The notes: generated by a model from the sequence alone, not told the origin. Positions 41,663-53,735 are shown, counted from the first letter of the stretch. The stretch is 64,000 nucleotides of DNA from Mesostigma viride (GCA_009746045.1 RPFO01000595.1:629010-693009), one strand, 5' to 3'. Numbers and translations are program-made.

Positions 41663-43457
41663 CTAATAGCCCTGCTGCACCGCAAAATCAGCCCGCGTAC
41701 GGCGGAGCATGATGTCAGCCATGGCCCGAGTCAGCGCCACCGACAAGCGCTGACGCCAATATGACGTCCAGGTCCGCGCCGACCATGGGGCCCGCTGGCC
41801 CTCCAGGTCCAGCCGGTCCTCCCGGAGCCGGCAACACTCCTTGAAGAAGGCGGAGGTCAGGGGCCCCATGGCCCCAAACTCCTCCAGGACAAAGGGCACC
41901 ACACGATGGTGCCCGACGTCGCCGTAGGCCAGGAGCTTGGCCCGCTCCGCCCGGTCCGCCGTGTAACCTGCCGTGAGGGAGGCCCCAGCCACGTGGCTAA
42001 GAGCCAAGGGCCGCGCCACCGAAACGTCAATAAGCAGATGCCGGCCACCCCCCTCAAAGTCCAGCACCACGATGTCAGGCCGGTGGTTGGGGGAATAGAA
42101 GGCAGCGCCATCCGCATCCTCGGACCGGATGTTCGCGTGGGGGAAAACCGACCGAATCATGGCGAGCACCACCGTCAGGAGGACAGTGTGCAAATACAAA
42201 TACCAATTCTGATTCTGTTGGCCCCCCATGCAGGAAAGGTAGTGAGTCCCCGTGGGATCCAGCGGCTGCCCACAGCTACCACAAGGCCGCCCGGCCGGAA
42301 CAAGAGGCTGCGGGGCAAAGGTGGTGCCGGAGCGCCACCGAGTAGTGGCTGGGAGCCAAGGCGAATGGGGGGGCCATGGGAAGAGCACGAAGGTACGCCG
42401 AGCCCACACTCCGCAAGGAAAGCGAGAACAGCCACGCACGTCCCTGGGCGTTGAGGTCCGCGAAAAGAGCAATCCAATCAGCCGTGTGCAGAATACCCGC
42501 GTAGGTTTTCTGGTGTTTATCGATGACGCGAGCAGGGAATGCGGCGGGAGATTGAACGGAGGCGACCGAGGGAGTGCCGCGAGGGAGGTGGCGCTGTACC
42601 GCCTGAGCGGCACGGACGGGAGAACAGGCCTGCTGGATCTCAGCATAGGCCTCCTGGATGGCGGTGACGAAGGGCAAAGGGCTGCTGGGGTCCAGGAGGT
42701 CAGGCGCTGCCGTAGCCAAAAGGGGCAGGAGCCGGCAGCTTTCCGCCCACGACTGAGCGACGGAGCCCAAAAATGCTGCTGGGGCCAGCCGGGCGGCACG
42801 AGTCAGACCGCAGCCACCCATCCGTGCAGGCAGGGAGGCAATGCGAATAGCATGTGGCGGGAGGTCGGGGCCCGGGACCAGCTGCGCCAAGGCCGACTGG
42901 ATGCGTTCGTCGTGGCCCTCGGCGGCCAGCCGGACCTGAGCCGGAAGAGCGCCCCGGAGCCAGTGAACGACGCGAGGGTGAGCGCAAAACCACAGAAGCA
43001 GACCCTTGGTCTGCGAATCATGAAGGCGCGCAATCAAGGGCAGTACCTCAGTGCGTGCCTCGAGGGCGGCCCGCAGAGCATCGATGACAAACGCGGGGTC
43101 GCCAACCGGAACGCCGAGGACATCCAACCCATGGAGGCGCTCGTCCCGGCCCAAGAGCTGGGGCGGAAAGCCGGAGCAATCACCTTGGGGCGAGTACACC
43201 GCGCACTTGGCCAGGGTCAACTGGAGGTTGATGTCGGCCACCGCGGTCTGCAGTGCCAGCAGAGCCGCGGTGGTGTCCGGCACAGGGCCCAGAAGGTAGA
43301 TATCATCCAAGTAGGCCTGAATAGCGACCGCCGGGTGGGCAGCATGGACCGCTTGGAGGCAACCCTGGAGGGGGGCGGCAAAGTACAGGGGTCCCAGGGG
43401 GTCCCCTTGCTGGGTGCCCGACCGCGACAGCAGGCCGCCGCGAGTGCCGTCCTCCAT
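41663..43457 (-). pseudogene. RLE-LINE 3' half: RT motifs B and C, CCHC, endonuclease-like domain
   Basis: Frame 1 (43,457 to about 42,312) runs from MEDGTRGGLLSRSGTQQGDP through YLDDIYLL and the thumb region to YSVALRHHLCP. Frame 2 (about 42,312-41,663) continues with QPLVPAGRPCGSCGQ through RRTRADFAVQQGY. One frameshift joins them. Confidence 0.75.
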
Positions 43458-44957
43458 TAATTAATTAATTAAACTCGTGCTCCCGTTGGGGAGTCACGGA
43501 GCACCGAAGTGCTTTTAATCCCTGTGTGTGCACTACAGGAGAAAGGGCAGAGACCCCCAGTCTCCTTCATGCCAAAGGCATGCCACAGCTGCAATCGGGC
43601 GCGGCTAGCTAAAAGGACAGGCTAACGATCCGGCAAACTGTGGGTGCAATAAGACCCATGTGAGCATATCATAGCAAGGAGCGTGGGCAAGTAATCTGAA
43701 CATAGCCAGGGCGTAGCATGGCTGTACTAGGACTAGGCTAAGGCTATGGCTGGTTGTGTACCGTGCGTTGGCGGCACGTGACTAGGTGTGTTGGCACAGC
43801 TAGGCAACATTCTAGGCATGGCTGCCTTAGCGGCAATGACGCCAATGGTTACAAGCTAGGGCTATTGCTATTCTAGCCCGCTGGGGGCGTCCACATCTTG
43901 TGGTTGATCATCAGGTCCCCGCCCCTCCAGTACACCTTGGGCTTCTGGGGGTCCTGCTTATGGCGGAGGTATTCCGGCCACAGGTCGCGTCGCTGCTGTT
44001 GCTGAGCGGGGGTGAGGTCGTCATCCAGCGTCCAGGTGAGGTCGTGCAACCGCTTGCGACGAGAAAGGAACCGCTGCTTATCCTCAGGGGAGGAGAAGGT
44101 GAGTAGGACTGGTGGGGAGCCGCCTTGTCCCGTGAGTGGGGAAGGCGGTGGCACCCACGCAGTTCTACCTCACCTACCAGGCCCATGAGGGTAAGAAGCT
44201 GGTTCTTGAGCTCGTCAGCAAGAGAGGTTGACGTCTCACCTGGCTTCTGGGGGAAGCGACGTAGCACCACTCGGCACTCGCGGCGAGCGCGGTCGGTGAC
44301 CTCCCGTTGCTGGGCCTGGCGGTGGTCCTCCAGCTCCTGGAGCTTTGTGGCGATGGCGTCGGTGGTGGAGGCGGTCGCTGACCGCAGCAGGTCCGCGTAG
44401 GAGAGCGGCGGGAGGTCGCCAGCATCCTGCCGGGGTGGCTGGGATGCAATGGTGGCCGTCTGCTCCGCTATCTTGGGGACCTGTGTGGCCAGGGCCTCGG
44501 TGTGGGCGGTGATGGCCTCAAGCTTCTTCAGGAGCACGCCACACTTGCCCTCCACCTGGTTAAGGCGAGAGACAAGTGCCGCATGCGTTTCCGAAGCTTG
44601 TGCCGCGGTGTGCAGCGTCGTGAACTGGGGCTGGAGCTTGTGGACGACCTTGGTTTCCACGTTGGAGACCCGGGCCTCGACCGTGTTGAGCGTGGTGTTC
44701 AGCGATGTCAGCTGCTCGGCCAGCGGCCAGGTCACGTGCTCCTCCAGCACTGCGCGGATGTCATCCTTGCAGAGGGAGGAAGCCGATGGGGCTGCCGGCT
44801 GTGCGGGGGCTGGGGTGCGGAGCGTGCGGGTGATGTCGATGAGGCGGAGCTGGAAATGGCTGGTCAAGATAGCCAGGCGTTGTTGTGCTTCGTTCATAGC
44901 ATAGAGCCAGGACATGTCTCCATCGTAGTCAATAGCCCCCTTCACGCCGTCCTCCAT
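43458..44957 (-). mobile_element. Nested ORF1-only retroelement with 12-bp target duplication
   Basis: GCCGTCCTCCAT is present at 43,446-43,457 and again at 44,946-44,957, exactly 1,500 bases apart. It is a clean target-site duplication inside the RT gene of the surrounding LINE; outside it the protein reads ...VHIMEDG|TRGGLL... without a gap. The insert (minus strand) starts GTGAAGGGGGCTATTGAC, encodes one ORF1p-like protein, has about 400 bases of 3' UTR, and ends in a TTAATTAATTAATTAA tail. It has no RT, so it needed another LINE for mobilisation. Confidence 0.88.
43873..44945 (-). pseudogene. ORF1p-like gene of the nested element (one frameshift)
   Basis: From about 44,915 (MSWLYAMNEAQQRLAIL) it has a long heptad-rich coiled coil (LTSLNTTLNTVEARVSNVET and further), then VVLRRFPQKPGETSTSLADE. 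After a frameshift at a C4 run near 44,115 it continues with PVLLTFSSPEDKQRFL, TLDDDLTPAQQQQRRDLW and KVYWRGGDLMINHKMW. Like L1 ORF1p it combines a trimerising coiled coil, an RRM-like fold and a C-terminal domain. The 40.5-kb ORF1 is a close relative. Confidence 0.7.
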
Positions 44958-45021
44958 GATGTGAACCAGTTGGCCGGGCTGGCCGTAGCACACGGCTGTC
45001 CAAGCGTACAAGTCCTCGAAC

Positions 45022-46949
45022 TTAGGACTCCATGACGGCCGCAAACATGCTGGCGCGGGACAGACTGTTGAACGCGTTGTGGCAGTCGACCTTGACGACA
45101 GCGTGGGTGGGGTGGGCCTCGAGGTAGGCCTGCACCGAATGGATGAGGATATCCGCCCCGCCTGGAGTCGTCACCCCCAGCTGGGCCGCCACCGAGGTCT
45201 CACCCGCTGCGAGGGGCGGGCAGAAAAAGGCACGGAGCTCGGGCGCCTTTTGGCGGCAGATCACTTTGCCCACGAGCTTGCGGAGCACCTCACCGCAGGC
45301 GATCGGGCGCACCTTGCCCTCGGGGGGGGCAAGACACCCTTGAGCAGAGCGAGGAGGCGAGCGCCCGCTAACCACTCGCGCGCAGCGGGAGGAACGCGAC
45401 CAGCCGCCAGGTCAATGAGGGTGTCAAAGAGAATGTCCTCGCCCCCATGCCCCACCAGGACCTCCAAGTGCTCGTAGCGCCAGCCCGACGGCCCGGTAGA
45501 GGAAGCCCGCGGGACCGCACGCATCACCTCCAGGAAGCAGTCGCGGTCCAGCCGGAGGGGGGCCGGCAGGGGGTCCGGCACGGGCAGCTGGAATCCGGGC
45601 TCCGCAGGGTGAAGAGCCTCCAAGGCCGCCAGGGTAGCCGCATTGGCGGGGGCCAGCTTGGCCATTTCCAAGCGGGTCATGGCCCGGCTGAGCTGCCCCT
45701 CGCGGACGAGGCGGATGACGTCGGCGGCCACCCGCTCGAAGTTGACCTCCCCCGACAGCCGGGCCGTGCGCGGGGGCGGCACGCCAAACAGCCCCTCCCA
45801 GTCCCCCTGCAGAAAGCGTCGGCAACGGGCAATAACCGCACCCTGGAGGCCGCGCACACCACGCCCGAGAGGGGTGAGGAGCAGGCGGGGGGTCACCATG
45901 TGCAGTTTAAAGCCCAGCGGGTCGTCCGGAGCGGCGTGCATGCGCCGGAGAGAAACGATTGCACATTGCGCGAAAAGGCTACGCGCCCGGTGGGGGAGGT
46001 CGGTCAGGGTAGACGTCGGGTTACGCCAACTGGCCGAGTAGTCGGGCGGCGGGGGCTGGGAGCCGGTGGGAGCCGAGGCGGGAGGGGGGGAGGGGGCCGG
46101 GACTGCTGGCCGGTTGAGGGGCCGTTGAGCAACACAGGCGCGCGCGTGCTGAGCGCGCCCGTGAATGGAGTACACCCGCTGGCAGTGAGCTTCCGGGCAC
46201 CGGTAACAGCTCATGGCCTGCAGATCCGCCGCGCCGAGATCGGGGTGCACAGCGCGAAGGTGCTGGCAGAGGAGGTTACGGTTGTGGAACACACCAGCAC
46301 ACGGGGACCCCGTGGGAAGCAGCACGGCACACCGGTGAAGGCCGTCGGCGGGCGCTGAGTGGCGGGGAGCGGCGCCAGCAAAGGCAGGACGTGGGGCCTG
46401 CGGCGTCTCCCCAGCCGGGCCGGCAGGCGCGCGCACCACGACCCGACCAGCGCCCGGCATGCCCGCCGGGGCCACGGAGGAGGCAGTGCCCACCGGGGAG
46501 ACCCCCAGCGGAGGGGGATCGAGAACGCCGGCGCCCCTCCCAGGGGGACTCGCCAGCGCGCCCGCGACCACCCCAGGCCCCGGCAACGAGGCCGGGGGCG
46601 GCGGCCGAGGGGTCGGGGAGGCAGCTGGCCCCGGGGCCCGGTGGGGACCCGGCAGGGGACCCAGCGAGACCGGGGGCGGGCCGAGAGGAAGCGCAGTCCC
46701 ATGCAGGGGGCGGCACAACAGCCCGGCACAACGGGCAGCGCGGCACGGAGTGGAGCAAGCTGCGCGCGATGCACGCTTGATGGAATGTGTGGCCGCACGC
46801 GGGCAGGCGACACAAGCCATCCCCCGGCCGGAAGGGCTCAAGGCAGATGGCACAGGAGCCCGACTCGGGGTCGTCCCCCTCCAGAAGGGACCGGACATGA
46901 GGGGGGGGCGGGTCCCAGCCGGCCTCCCAGCAACCCGGGAGAGCAGCAA
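45022..46949 (-). pseudogene. RLE-LINE middle part: C2H2 fingers and RT N-terminal half
   Basis: Frame 46,949 to about 45,330 includes HRCAVLLPTGSPCAGVFHN, SCYRCPEAHCQRVYSIHG, a proline-rich linker, and SSTGPSGWRYEHLEVLV (RT fingers). After the G8 run at about 45,330 the next frame reads PPEGKVRPIACGEVLRKLVG through VVKVDCHNAFNSLSRASMF. It stops at 45,022 by one more frameshift just before the nested insertion. Confidence 0.75.
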
Positions 46950-47590
46950 TCTGGGCGCGCGAGAGGATGCCGACCGGTTGGTCAGCCGCGGGGTGCCATT
47001 CGTGCGGGATGCCTGCCAACTCCAGGATGTCGTGGAGGAAGGCAGAAACAGGCGTCCCCGCGGTTAGGGGCTGGGCGCGCCCGGCCGAGTCCACCAAGAT
47101 GGCCTGGCCGCCCTGAACCGCGGTGGGGGCCCCGAACTCCACACGCAGCATGGCGGCCTGCGCCAGGCTGAGGGAGGTGATGAGAAAGCCCCCACTGGCA
47201 ACCGGGCCGGGAGGCGGGGCCTGGGCGTCCAAGAAGAGGCGAAGCTGCCGCGGGGACATGAGGCCCAGGTCGGCGCCGCCCGCGATCGAGGTAGGCCGCC
47301 CGCACCGAGACCTGTGCGTCTCGAGCCACCGCCGTGACGAACTCGACCACCTCCTGACCCACCCGCTCGTCCAGGGAAAGCAGCTCTTCCTGCCGGGCGG
47401 CCGGGAGATGCCACGGCAGCCGGCAGCCGGCGTGATATCCTTCCAAGACATACCCCCAAAGAGTCGAGGCCGTCACCGGGGGGGCGGCGGAAAGAAATGT
47501 CGCCCGCACCCGCGCAACGAGGGCCAGGAAGGCCGGGGGCCTAGGGAGCGAGGGGAAGGCGGCCGTCAACCCGACCGCGTCCAGCAACAA
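46276..47590 (-). pseudogene. RLE-LINE N-terminal part with RING-H2 finger
   Basis: Two overlapping frames (47,590 to about 47,290, then about 47,290-46,700) encode an unrecognised N-terminal domain (SLSLAQAAMLRVEFGAPTAV, HDILELAGIPHEWHPAADQP). A RING-H2 finger follows, C-x2-C...C-x1-H-x2-H-x2-C...C-x2-C (CAICL, CGHTFHQAC, CPLC). RING-H2 domains usually act as ubiquitin ligases, so a link between retroelement protein and host ubiquitin is conceivable. Whether it was active cannot be seen. Confidence 0.65.
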
Positions 47591-47606
47591 AGGGCAGTAC
47601 GCCCTA

Positions 47607-48120
47607 GGAATATATATTAATAATATAATTACTTACAGCAGAGTGAAATCACTCAAACCAAAGCAAACGCCCAGCTATATAAACCTATATACAGAGCCAT
47701 GTCAAAGCTCTATACTACGATAAGACCAATGGAAACTCCTAACGGGAGGAACCTAATAGCCCTGCTGCACCGCAAAATCAGCCCGCGTACGGCGGAGCAT
47801 GATGTCAGCCATGGCCCGAGTCAGCGCCACCGACAAGCGCTGACGCCAATATGACGTCCAGGTCCGCGCCGACCATGGGGCCCGCTGGCCCTCCAGGTCC
47901 AGCCGGTCCTCCCGGAGCCGGCAACACTCCTTGAAGAAGGCGGAGGTCAGGGGCCCCATGGCCCCAAACTCCTCCAGGACAAAGGGCACCACACGATGGT
48001 GCCCGACGTCGCCGTAGGCCAGGAGCTTGGCCCGCTCCGCCCGGTCCGCCGTGTAACCTGCCGTGAGGGAGGCCCCAGCCACGTGGCTAAGAGCCAAGGG
48101 CCGCGCCACCGAAACGTCAA
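47607..48120 (-). mobile_element. Second, 5'-truncated RLE-LINE copy (last 514 bp), head-to-tail with the first
   Basis: Nearly identical to 41,520-42,031, including AGGAATATATATTA at the 3' end and the C-terminus PWSARTWTSYWRQRLS. Truncated inside GAAACGTCAA at 48,120. It directly abuts the 5' side of the longer copy. The high identity suggests recent insertion or a shared source. Confidence 0.88.
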
Positions 48121-48728
48121 TATATATACCAGTAGTGTAGATTAGTAAGGCTTAGCCTAGCATGTGGCCCACGCGCATTTATTAATTAATTAATTAGGAA
48201 CATAACTCCGTTGGGAGTATATGTAGCACATAGCCCAGAGAAGGGGCATATGAGCCTATAATACATTCTAAGCGACTTCCTGCAAGGGTGGGAATGTAAA
48301 CAACACTTGCTCTAGGTGCTCCAAGGCACCTGCACCCTCATGATGTATCGCGCTATGCCCAGTTAAGGGGCACATGCCCACGCACATGTGCGCCCATAAT
48401 GGCCCCCATGGATGATGCCTTCAACATTTAGCCACGCTATGTCTATAATTGGACCCCCATGGATGTTGCATTAACGAGTAAACTAAGAATTTAGCCATGC
48501 TATGCCTATGCAGAATGTATGATAGGCCATATGCCCCTTTGGTTGTTGCAATATACGAGAATGCTCATAACTTTTGACTCCGGCCATGAAATTTCATCGG
48601 GTTGGTTGCATTAGACTCGTCTTTTGAAGACGAACACGCTGATATAATTTTCTACAGCTATCGCTCAATATTTCCGAAGATACCGGCACCGCCCTGCCCA
48701 GAAAATATCGCTGTTTTTTCAGCTCGAT
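48121..48728. other. Non-coding flank, probably 5' region of the APE-LINE
   Basis: Begins with (TA)n and a TTAATTAATTAATTAG block (about 48,179-48,196) like the tails of neighbouring retroelements. Repeated GGACCCCCATGGATG and GGCCCCCATGGATG phrases and several ATATGCCCC or CACATGCCC segments occur at 48,330-48,540. No ORF of note. Confidence 0.4.
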
Positions 48729-49950
48729 ATGGCGGAATACGACTCATCGATCCCAGCAATCACAAGCGTCCGCGGCCCTGCACCAAACACCCTTGCACGC
48801 TATGCCGGACGCCACTGTCAGCATCCAGCCGCTCCACTCCACCGCTCCGCCGAACAGCGACCCTGCCCTGGATACCCGCGAGGAGGCCTTTTCTGCCGAG
48901 GAAGCTGCCGCATTTTTACCTGGCAAATGGCCAGGCCTTAACGCAATCATGCGCCTGTCCCGAGCTGCCGCCCTCACCATCCTGCACCTGGCTGCCGAGA
49001 AAAAGTGCGAGATCCGGGACTGCAACCAACAGGTTACCCACCTGTCGGACCTTCTCCACGACGACCCCGACGACACTGACCTCTGCCTCGCAGTCTGGTG
49101 GACGTGCTCCCGTCTTTCCGACAGCGCCCTTGAGCGCTTTGTCATGGCCTCTCTGGACCTGGGAGCCGACCCCACTGTTGCGGCCGCCATCAACATCACC
49201 GCCAAGCAAGTCGCCAATACCTGCTTCGATCGCCTCCCTCCCCTCCTCAACGCTGCCCTCCGACCCTGTCCACAACCACCTCGCCACCCACCACGCCCAT
49301 TCCTCACACGCCGACACCTCCATCCACTCCGCCATCACCCACATTGCAGCAGGGCTGCAGCAGCAGCAGCAGCAGCTCCTCCACCAGCTCCAGCAACAAC
49401 TTGCCGCCTCCATAACTCCTGCCAAGACCACCTATGCCGCCACGCTTCAGAACGGTCCCTACGGAGCTCATCAACGAAATCAAAACAGCCGTCAAGGCCA
49501 GCACAAGGGATGCTATGCACGAACCCATTCGCTCATGCAGTATTGTGGTACGTGGCGTCCCCTCGAACGTCAACGATGCACGCCTGGGCACCTACCTCCG
49601 GGGCGACCCCTTCCTGGGGAAGCTTGGCGTGGCCCAAAGCGGCGTCATCAAAACGGCACGACGGCTCGGCGGCCCCACCGCCCCTGTCTTGGTGGAATTC
49701 CACCACAAGGAGGACAAACTGCAGGTGCAGAAGGCCCGTCGGAACCTCCACGATACCCAACTGAGCATCGACGATTACTATACCCCAGAGCAGCTTGAGC
49801 TAGGCCCGGGCTACCGCTTTGAACCGGCCGGAGGTCCACGAGGCTCGGGCAGCCAAGCAGGCCAACCCGCAACTACGGTGCAGCATCTATGCCCGCCTCT
49901 AATGGCGTCTTCATCGTCCGCATTAACGGCCAGGACCTTCCTCCAATGAC
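48729..49950 (+). pseudogene. APE-LINE ORF1 (RRM-like protein, frameshifted)
   Basis: Start MAEYDSSIPAITSVRGPAPN (ATG 48,729) or MPDATVSIQPLHS (48,793, another frame). It continues through SAEEAAAFLPGKWPGLNAIM and LAAEKKCEIRDCNQQVTHLS. A frameshift near 49,255 leads to ITHIAAGLQQQQQQLLHQLQ (coiled coil/Gln-rich). A second near 49,440 leads to IRSCSIVVRGVPSNVNDARL, APVLVEFHHKEDKLQVQKAR and LSIDDYYTPEQLEL, the RRM-like and C-terminal part. Same architecture as the other two ORF1-like proteins here but clearly diverged in sequence. Confidence 0.6.
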
Positions 49951-50179
49951 GGCGACCCCCATGGATACCGCCGTGCCAGCGCCCCAGCCCCCTGCTCGGC
50001 CCCCGCCGTCACCGCCATCGCCACCGGCATCGACGGTCACCTGCTCCCCAGCACGTGTGGGGATCCGCCGGGGCAACTTCAGCTCAGGTATGGCTGCCAG
50101 GCTTGGCCGTCCCCCTAATAAATTCGTTCGCTTTGCACCTGAGCCGGAGCCCGCGCTGCGAACCCTTCTCTCCTATCAA

Positions 50180-53100
50180 TGACGACGCTCGCGGCCCCGC
50201 GGCTCCGCGGCTCTAGCAGTGGGATCTGCCTAACTCCCCTTCCCGCCCCTTTGCCTTCGCAGCCCTCGGGCTGTCGGAGAGAGAGCAACGAGTCGGCAGT
50301 GAGCCAGGTTCGCCCTGCCTGAGTGGCGCGGCAGCCTCCGAAACCTCCTCAGACTGCACGCATTTCTTATGCGTGCAGACGCAGACTCATTCTACCTGGC
50401 CACCCGAGCCAACCGTCGGCGTCGCCTCGACGCGTTGGCAGGAAGAATCGAAACGGTGATTGAAAGCATAAGTCCCCAACCCGCCCCCCCTACCCCACCA
50501 CCTCCACCCCCACCCCCATCACCACCCTGCTCCATCTCCGCCCCCACCCCCGCCTGCACCCCCCTTTTCTGTCAACGCGCGCCCTTGGTCATCGCCACCT
50601 TCAACGCCCGCACGCTCCAGCCCGATGCTGACCGCTGTCACTGCCTGCGCAGTGACGAATGTCAGTGCCATCGAGTCTCCAATCTTATTGGTTTCTGCAT
50701 CGACAATCATATCGCCATCTGGGAATCCAAGAACACAGGCGCACTGCATCGGCCCGCGGATCAACTGCCCTTGTTGCTGACGACCACGACGGCTGGCGGT
50801 TCTACATACTACGGAGGCGGCGACGGCATCGGGAACAGGGGCATCGGTCTCCTCTGCTCCCCGCTCGCCGTACGCCACATGGGCGAACCCCAGCTGGTCA
50901 ACGCTCGGCTCCTCGTGGCCACTTTTCATTCGATGGTGGGCCACTCGACCTACGCCCTGACGGTGAGCGTTGGTTACGCACCCCACTCCGGCCACCCAGA
51001 ACAAGACCGCAAGGACTTCTTTGCAGCGCTGGAGAACCTGGCGAACGGCACCCCTGGTCGCAACTACCTCGCTCTGCTGCTGGACGCCAACGCCACGCTA
51101 CCACCGGGTACTGGCGGATGTCAGCACGCCCCCAACGGTACGGTCTCCAATGCCAACACTGAACTTTTTGCTGATTTGCTTACGACATGCGATTTGGTCA
51201 CTACCAACATGCACCCGCTTTCCACATAGTCCAGATGCTTTGGTCACACACACCTCGCCAACTGGCACTGAACGCTGCATTGACTATGTTGTAATGCGCA
51301 AGCGTCATCAAGGATCTGTACTAGCTGCTCGCTCGCATGTGATCCCCCTGGTGCGCTCCGATCATCGCATCGTCACCGCCCGCATCCGCCTGCGATTCCC
51401 CTCGCCCTTTCGTAAGCACGTGGCCCCACCTGATTTGCGCACACTGCAGTTGCTTGAGAAATCTGACGACGCTCTGGAGGACTTCCCTGAAAAACAAGCC
51501 CACAAGCGCGCGGCAGAGGCGTTCGTCGACGCGCTGCATGGACATCCCGGCCAGCCACGCCCAGCTGTTCGCTGCCGGCCCGGCATCGGCCCTTAGGCAC
51601 CTCGCTGACAAGCTGCCTGCGGCCGGGGCCCTGCTGCCCCCCCGCCGCCCGCCCCGCTTCATCAGCCTGCACCGGCTCCCCGCCGTCATCCAGGCCCGGC
51701 AAGCCCTGCGCGACAACAGCGACCCCGCCCGCTACGCCCGCCTCAAAGCCGATTACCACTCGGCCATCCGGCAGGCGACCAAGGAGCAGGAGGACAGGTC
51801 TCCATGTCTGCGAGTACTTCGCCCACCTCAAGGACCAGCACGGCAAGTACGCCTGGATCCGCCTGCGTCACGCCCAACGGCCCGCCGGCGGCGCGCAGCC
51901 GGCGCCGCGGACGCTCTCTGGCTCACCGCAGCAGCAGCTCGACCAGTGGTATTCCTCCCAGTCCCGGCTGCTCAGCGCCCCCCCGCCGCCTCCGCCGCTT
52001 GGCCCTCTGGCGGCCGCACGCCTGGCAGTAGCGCCTGCGGACGTCCCTGCGCCGCCCACGCCGCCCGCCGCTGAGCAGGACTACACGAACCCAGCCCTGA
52101 CGGAACCCCTGCATGGCCGACCCCAACCAGCTCCCGCCGTTCACCGAGCTCGAGCTGAGCACCAACGCCAAGCAACTCCGCTTCTATGCCGCCGTTGGAC
52201 CTGACCAGCTCCCAGCCCCGGTGATTAAGCTGACGGCGCTCACGGGGTTCCTGCTTGACGTCTGCAACCGGATCCTGCTTGCCGACGCGCCGCCGATTCC
52301 TGAGTGGCAGCACAGCTACCGTATTATGCTGTACAAAAACAAAGGTTCCCCTGACGACCCCGCCAACTACAGAGGAGTCTGCATCCAGAGCGCCGCACTC
52401 AAGTTGTTCATGCGCATGATCCTCAACCGCCTTCCTTCTGCTCTCGACTGTCACCTTGGGGAAAGTCAAATGGGCTTCCGTCCTGGGCGCAACACCGTCA
52501 TGGCCATCTTCGTCGCGCGTCGCCTCTTCGAGGAAATCGCTCTCCTGCAACCTGGTGAACTTCCCGCCATCCTGATCTTCTTCGACTTCATCAAGGCTTT
52601 TGATTCTGTCCTCTGGGACGCTCTATATGGGCTGTACTTGCTCGCGCTCGCGTCCCCACTCCCCTGATTACCGGTCATCCGCACACTGTATGAGGGGTCT
52701 ACCACTTCGGTGCGCACTCAACACGGCATTACCCCGCCATGCCCACTGCAGACCGGCGTCTGGCAGGGTTGCGTCCTGTCGCCGTACCTGTTTATTATTG
52801 TAGCGGATTATGTTATGCGCCAGGCACGTGCTCGCTTTGCTAGCATTGCAGGCCGTGCCCCTGGCCTAGCGATCACGAACGAGCTTGGGGAAGGGGGGCC
52901 GACTAACAGGCAGAATTTACTAGCTGACCTCGTTTATGCCGACGACATCACGCTCATCGAGAAGCCGGAGTCTGCCCAAGTTACTTTGGCTGGACTGCCT
53001 GGCGCCGAGGCTCGGGCGGTTGGTCTAGAAATCAGCCCCAAAACGGAGGCCCTGGCCCTCGGCATGGCAGGGCCCCCACCCACACTCCGCCTCTTAGACG

Positions 53101-53735
53101 ACACCGAGGTCAACTACCCTCCTTCAGGCCGCTTCAAGCTGCTCGGCAGTTGGCTTCCCGACTGCGAGGACGACATGACGACACGGATCGGCATGGCGTG
53201 GGCGCAACTCCATGACCACCGCCGCTGGTGGAGCAACCCCGCCCTACCCCAGATCGTCAAGCGTGACCTCTTCAAGGTCGTCATTCTGACGATCCTGACC
53301 TACGGCGCCGAGACGTGGCCACTGATGCAGGAGCTGGAGCAACGACTCGACGGCGCCGTCACCAAGATGCTGTGCAAGGCCCTTAACATCCCCTTTGGTT
53401 TGCACATTAGTAATGAGAATTTGTACGCTGATTTGCCCTATGTTTCCCACATTATTAGGCACAGGCGCCTGGGCCTAGCCGGGCACCTGGCCCGCACAGA
53501 TCAGGTAGATACCTCAGATAGACTAGCTGGCACCAAGCCCGCCCAGCCTGGGCGATATGTCCTAACCTGGCGTGCCCCCGGCCGCGCGCGGCAGGGCCGC
53601 CACCAGTGGACATTTCGTGATAGACTCGGCATGGACATGTGCTACACTAGACGCGACGGGCTCACGCCCGGGCAGCCTCCTGGTTTGTCTGTAATATATG
53701 GAGGCAGATGGTACGCAAGGATAGATGGCAACTAG
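50180..53735 (+). pseudogene. APE-LINE ORF2: AP-like endonuclease plus reverse transcriptase
   Basis: The endonuclease part has IATFNARTL, GEPQLVNARLLVATF, GYAPHSG, LALLLDANATL and, after a frameshift near 51,220, RCIDYVVMRK and VRSDHRIVTARI, so the catalytic Asn, Asp-x-Asn and Ser-Asp-His remain. A frameshifted linker follows to about 52,110. RT has YRGVCIQSAALKLFMRMILN, GFRPGRNTVMA, motif A FFDFIKAFDSV, motif B GVWQGCVLSPYLF, motif C VYADDITLI and LLGSWL. The C-terminal HRRLGLAGHLAR resembles RTE/L1-type LINE ends. An in-frame TGA at 52,665-52,667 breaks the RT between A and B. The stop TAG follows GRWYARIDGN at 53,733. All domains are recognisable, but the element is inactive as sequenced. 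Confidence 0.8.

Larger units (their letters stand above)
41520..47606 (-). mobile_element. RLE-type LINE with RING, C2H2, RT, CCHC and endonuclease-like domains (split by an insertion)
   Basis: Read on the minus strand from 47,606. RING-H2 (CAICLEPF...LPACGHTFHQACI...CPLC, about 46.72-46.86 kb) comes first, then C2H2-like fingers (CAGVFHNRNLLCQHLRAVH; CPEAHCQRVYSIHGRAQHA). RT follows: motif A KVDCHNAFNSLS, then the 43,458-44,957 insertion, then motif B SRSGTQQGDPLGPLYF and motif C YLDDIYLL. The end has a CCHC knuckle (CGSCGQPLDPTGTHYLSC) and PDIVVLDFEGGGRHLLIDVS, which fits the PD...D.K-like restriction-type endonuclease of R2/NeSL/Dualen-like LINEs. Frameshifts occur at about 47.3 kb, between RING and C2H2, at 45.33 kb (in a G8 run), at 45.03 kb and at 42.31 kb. 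The stop is at 41,663, followed by a 140-base 3' UTR. It is probably 5'-truncated at 47,606 and inactive. Confidence 0.8.

Noticed and set aside
42252..43460. 402-codon plus-strand open frame
   Set aside because: Antisense shadow of the minus-strand LINE RT, which has real RT, CCHC and endonuclease-like motifs.
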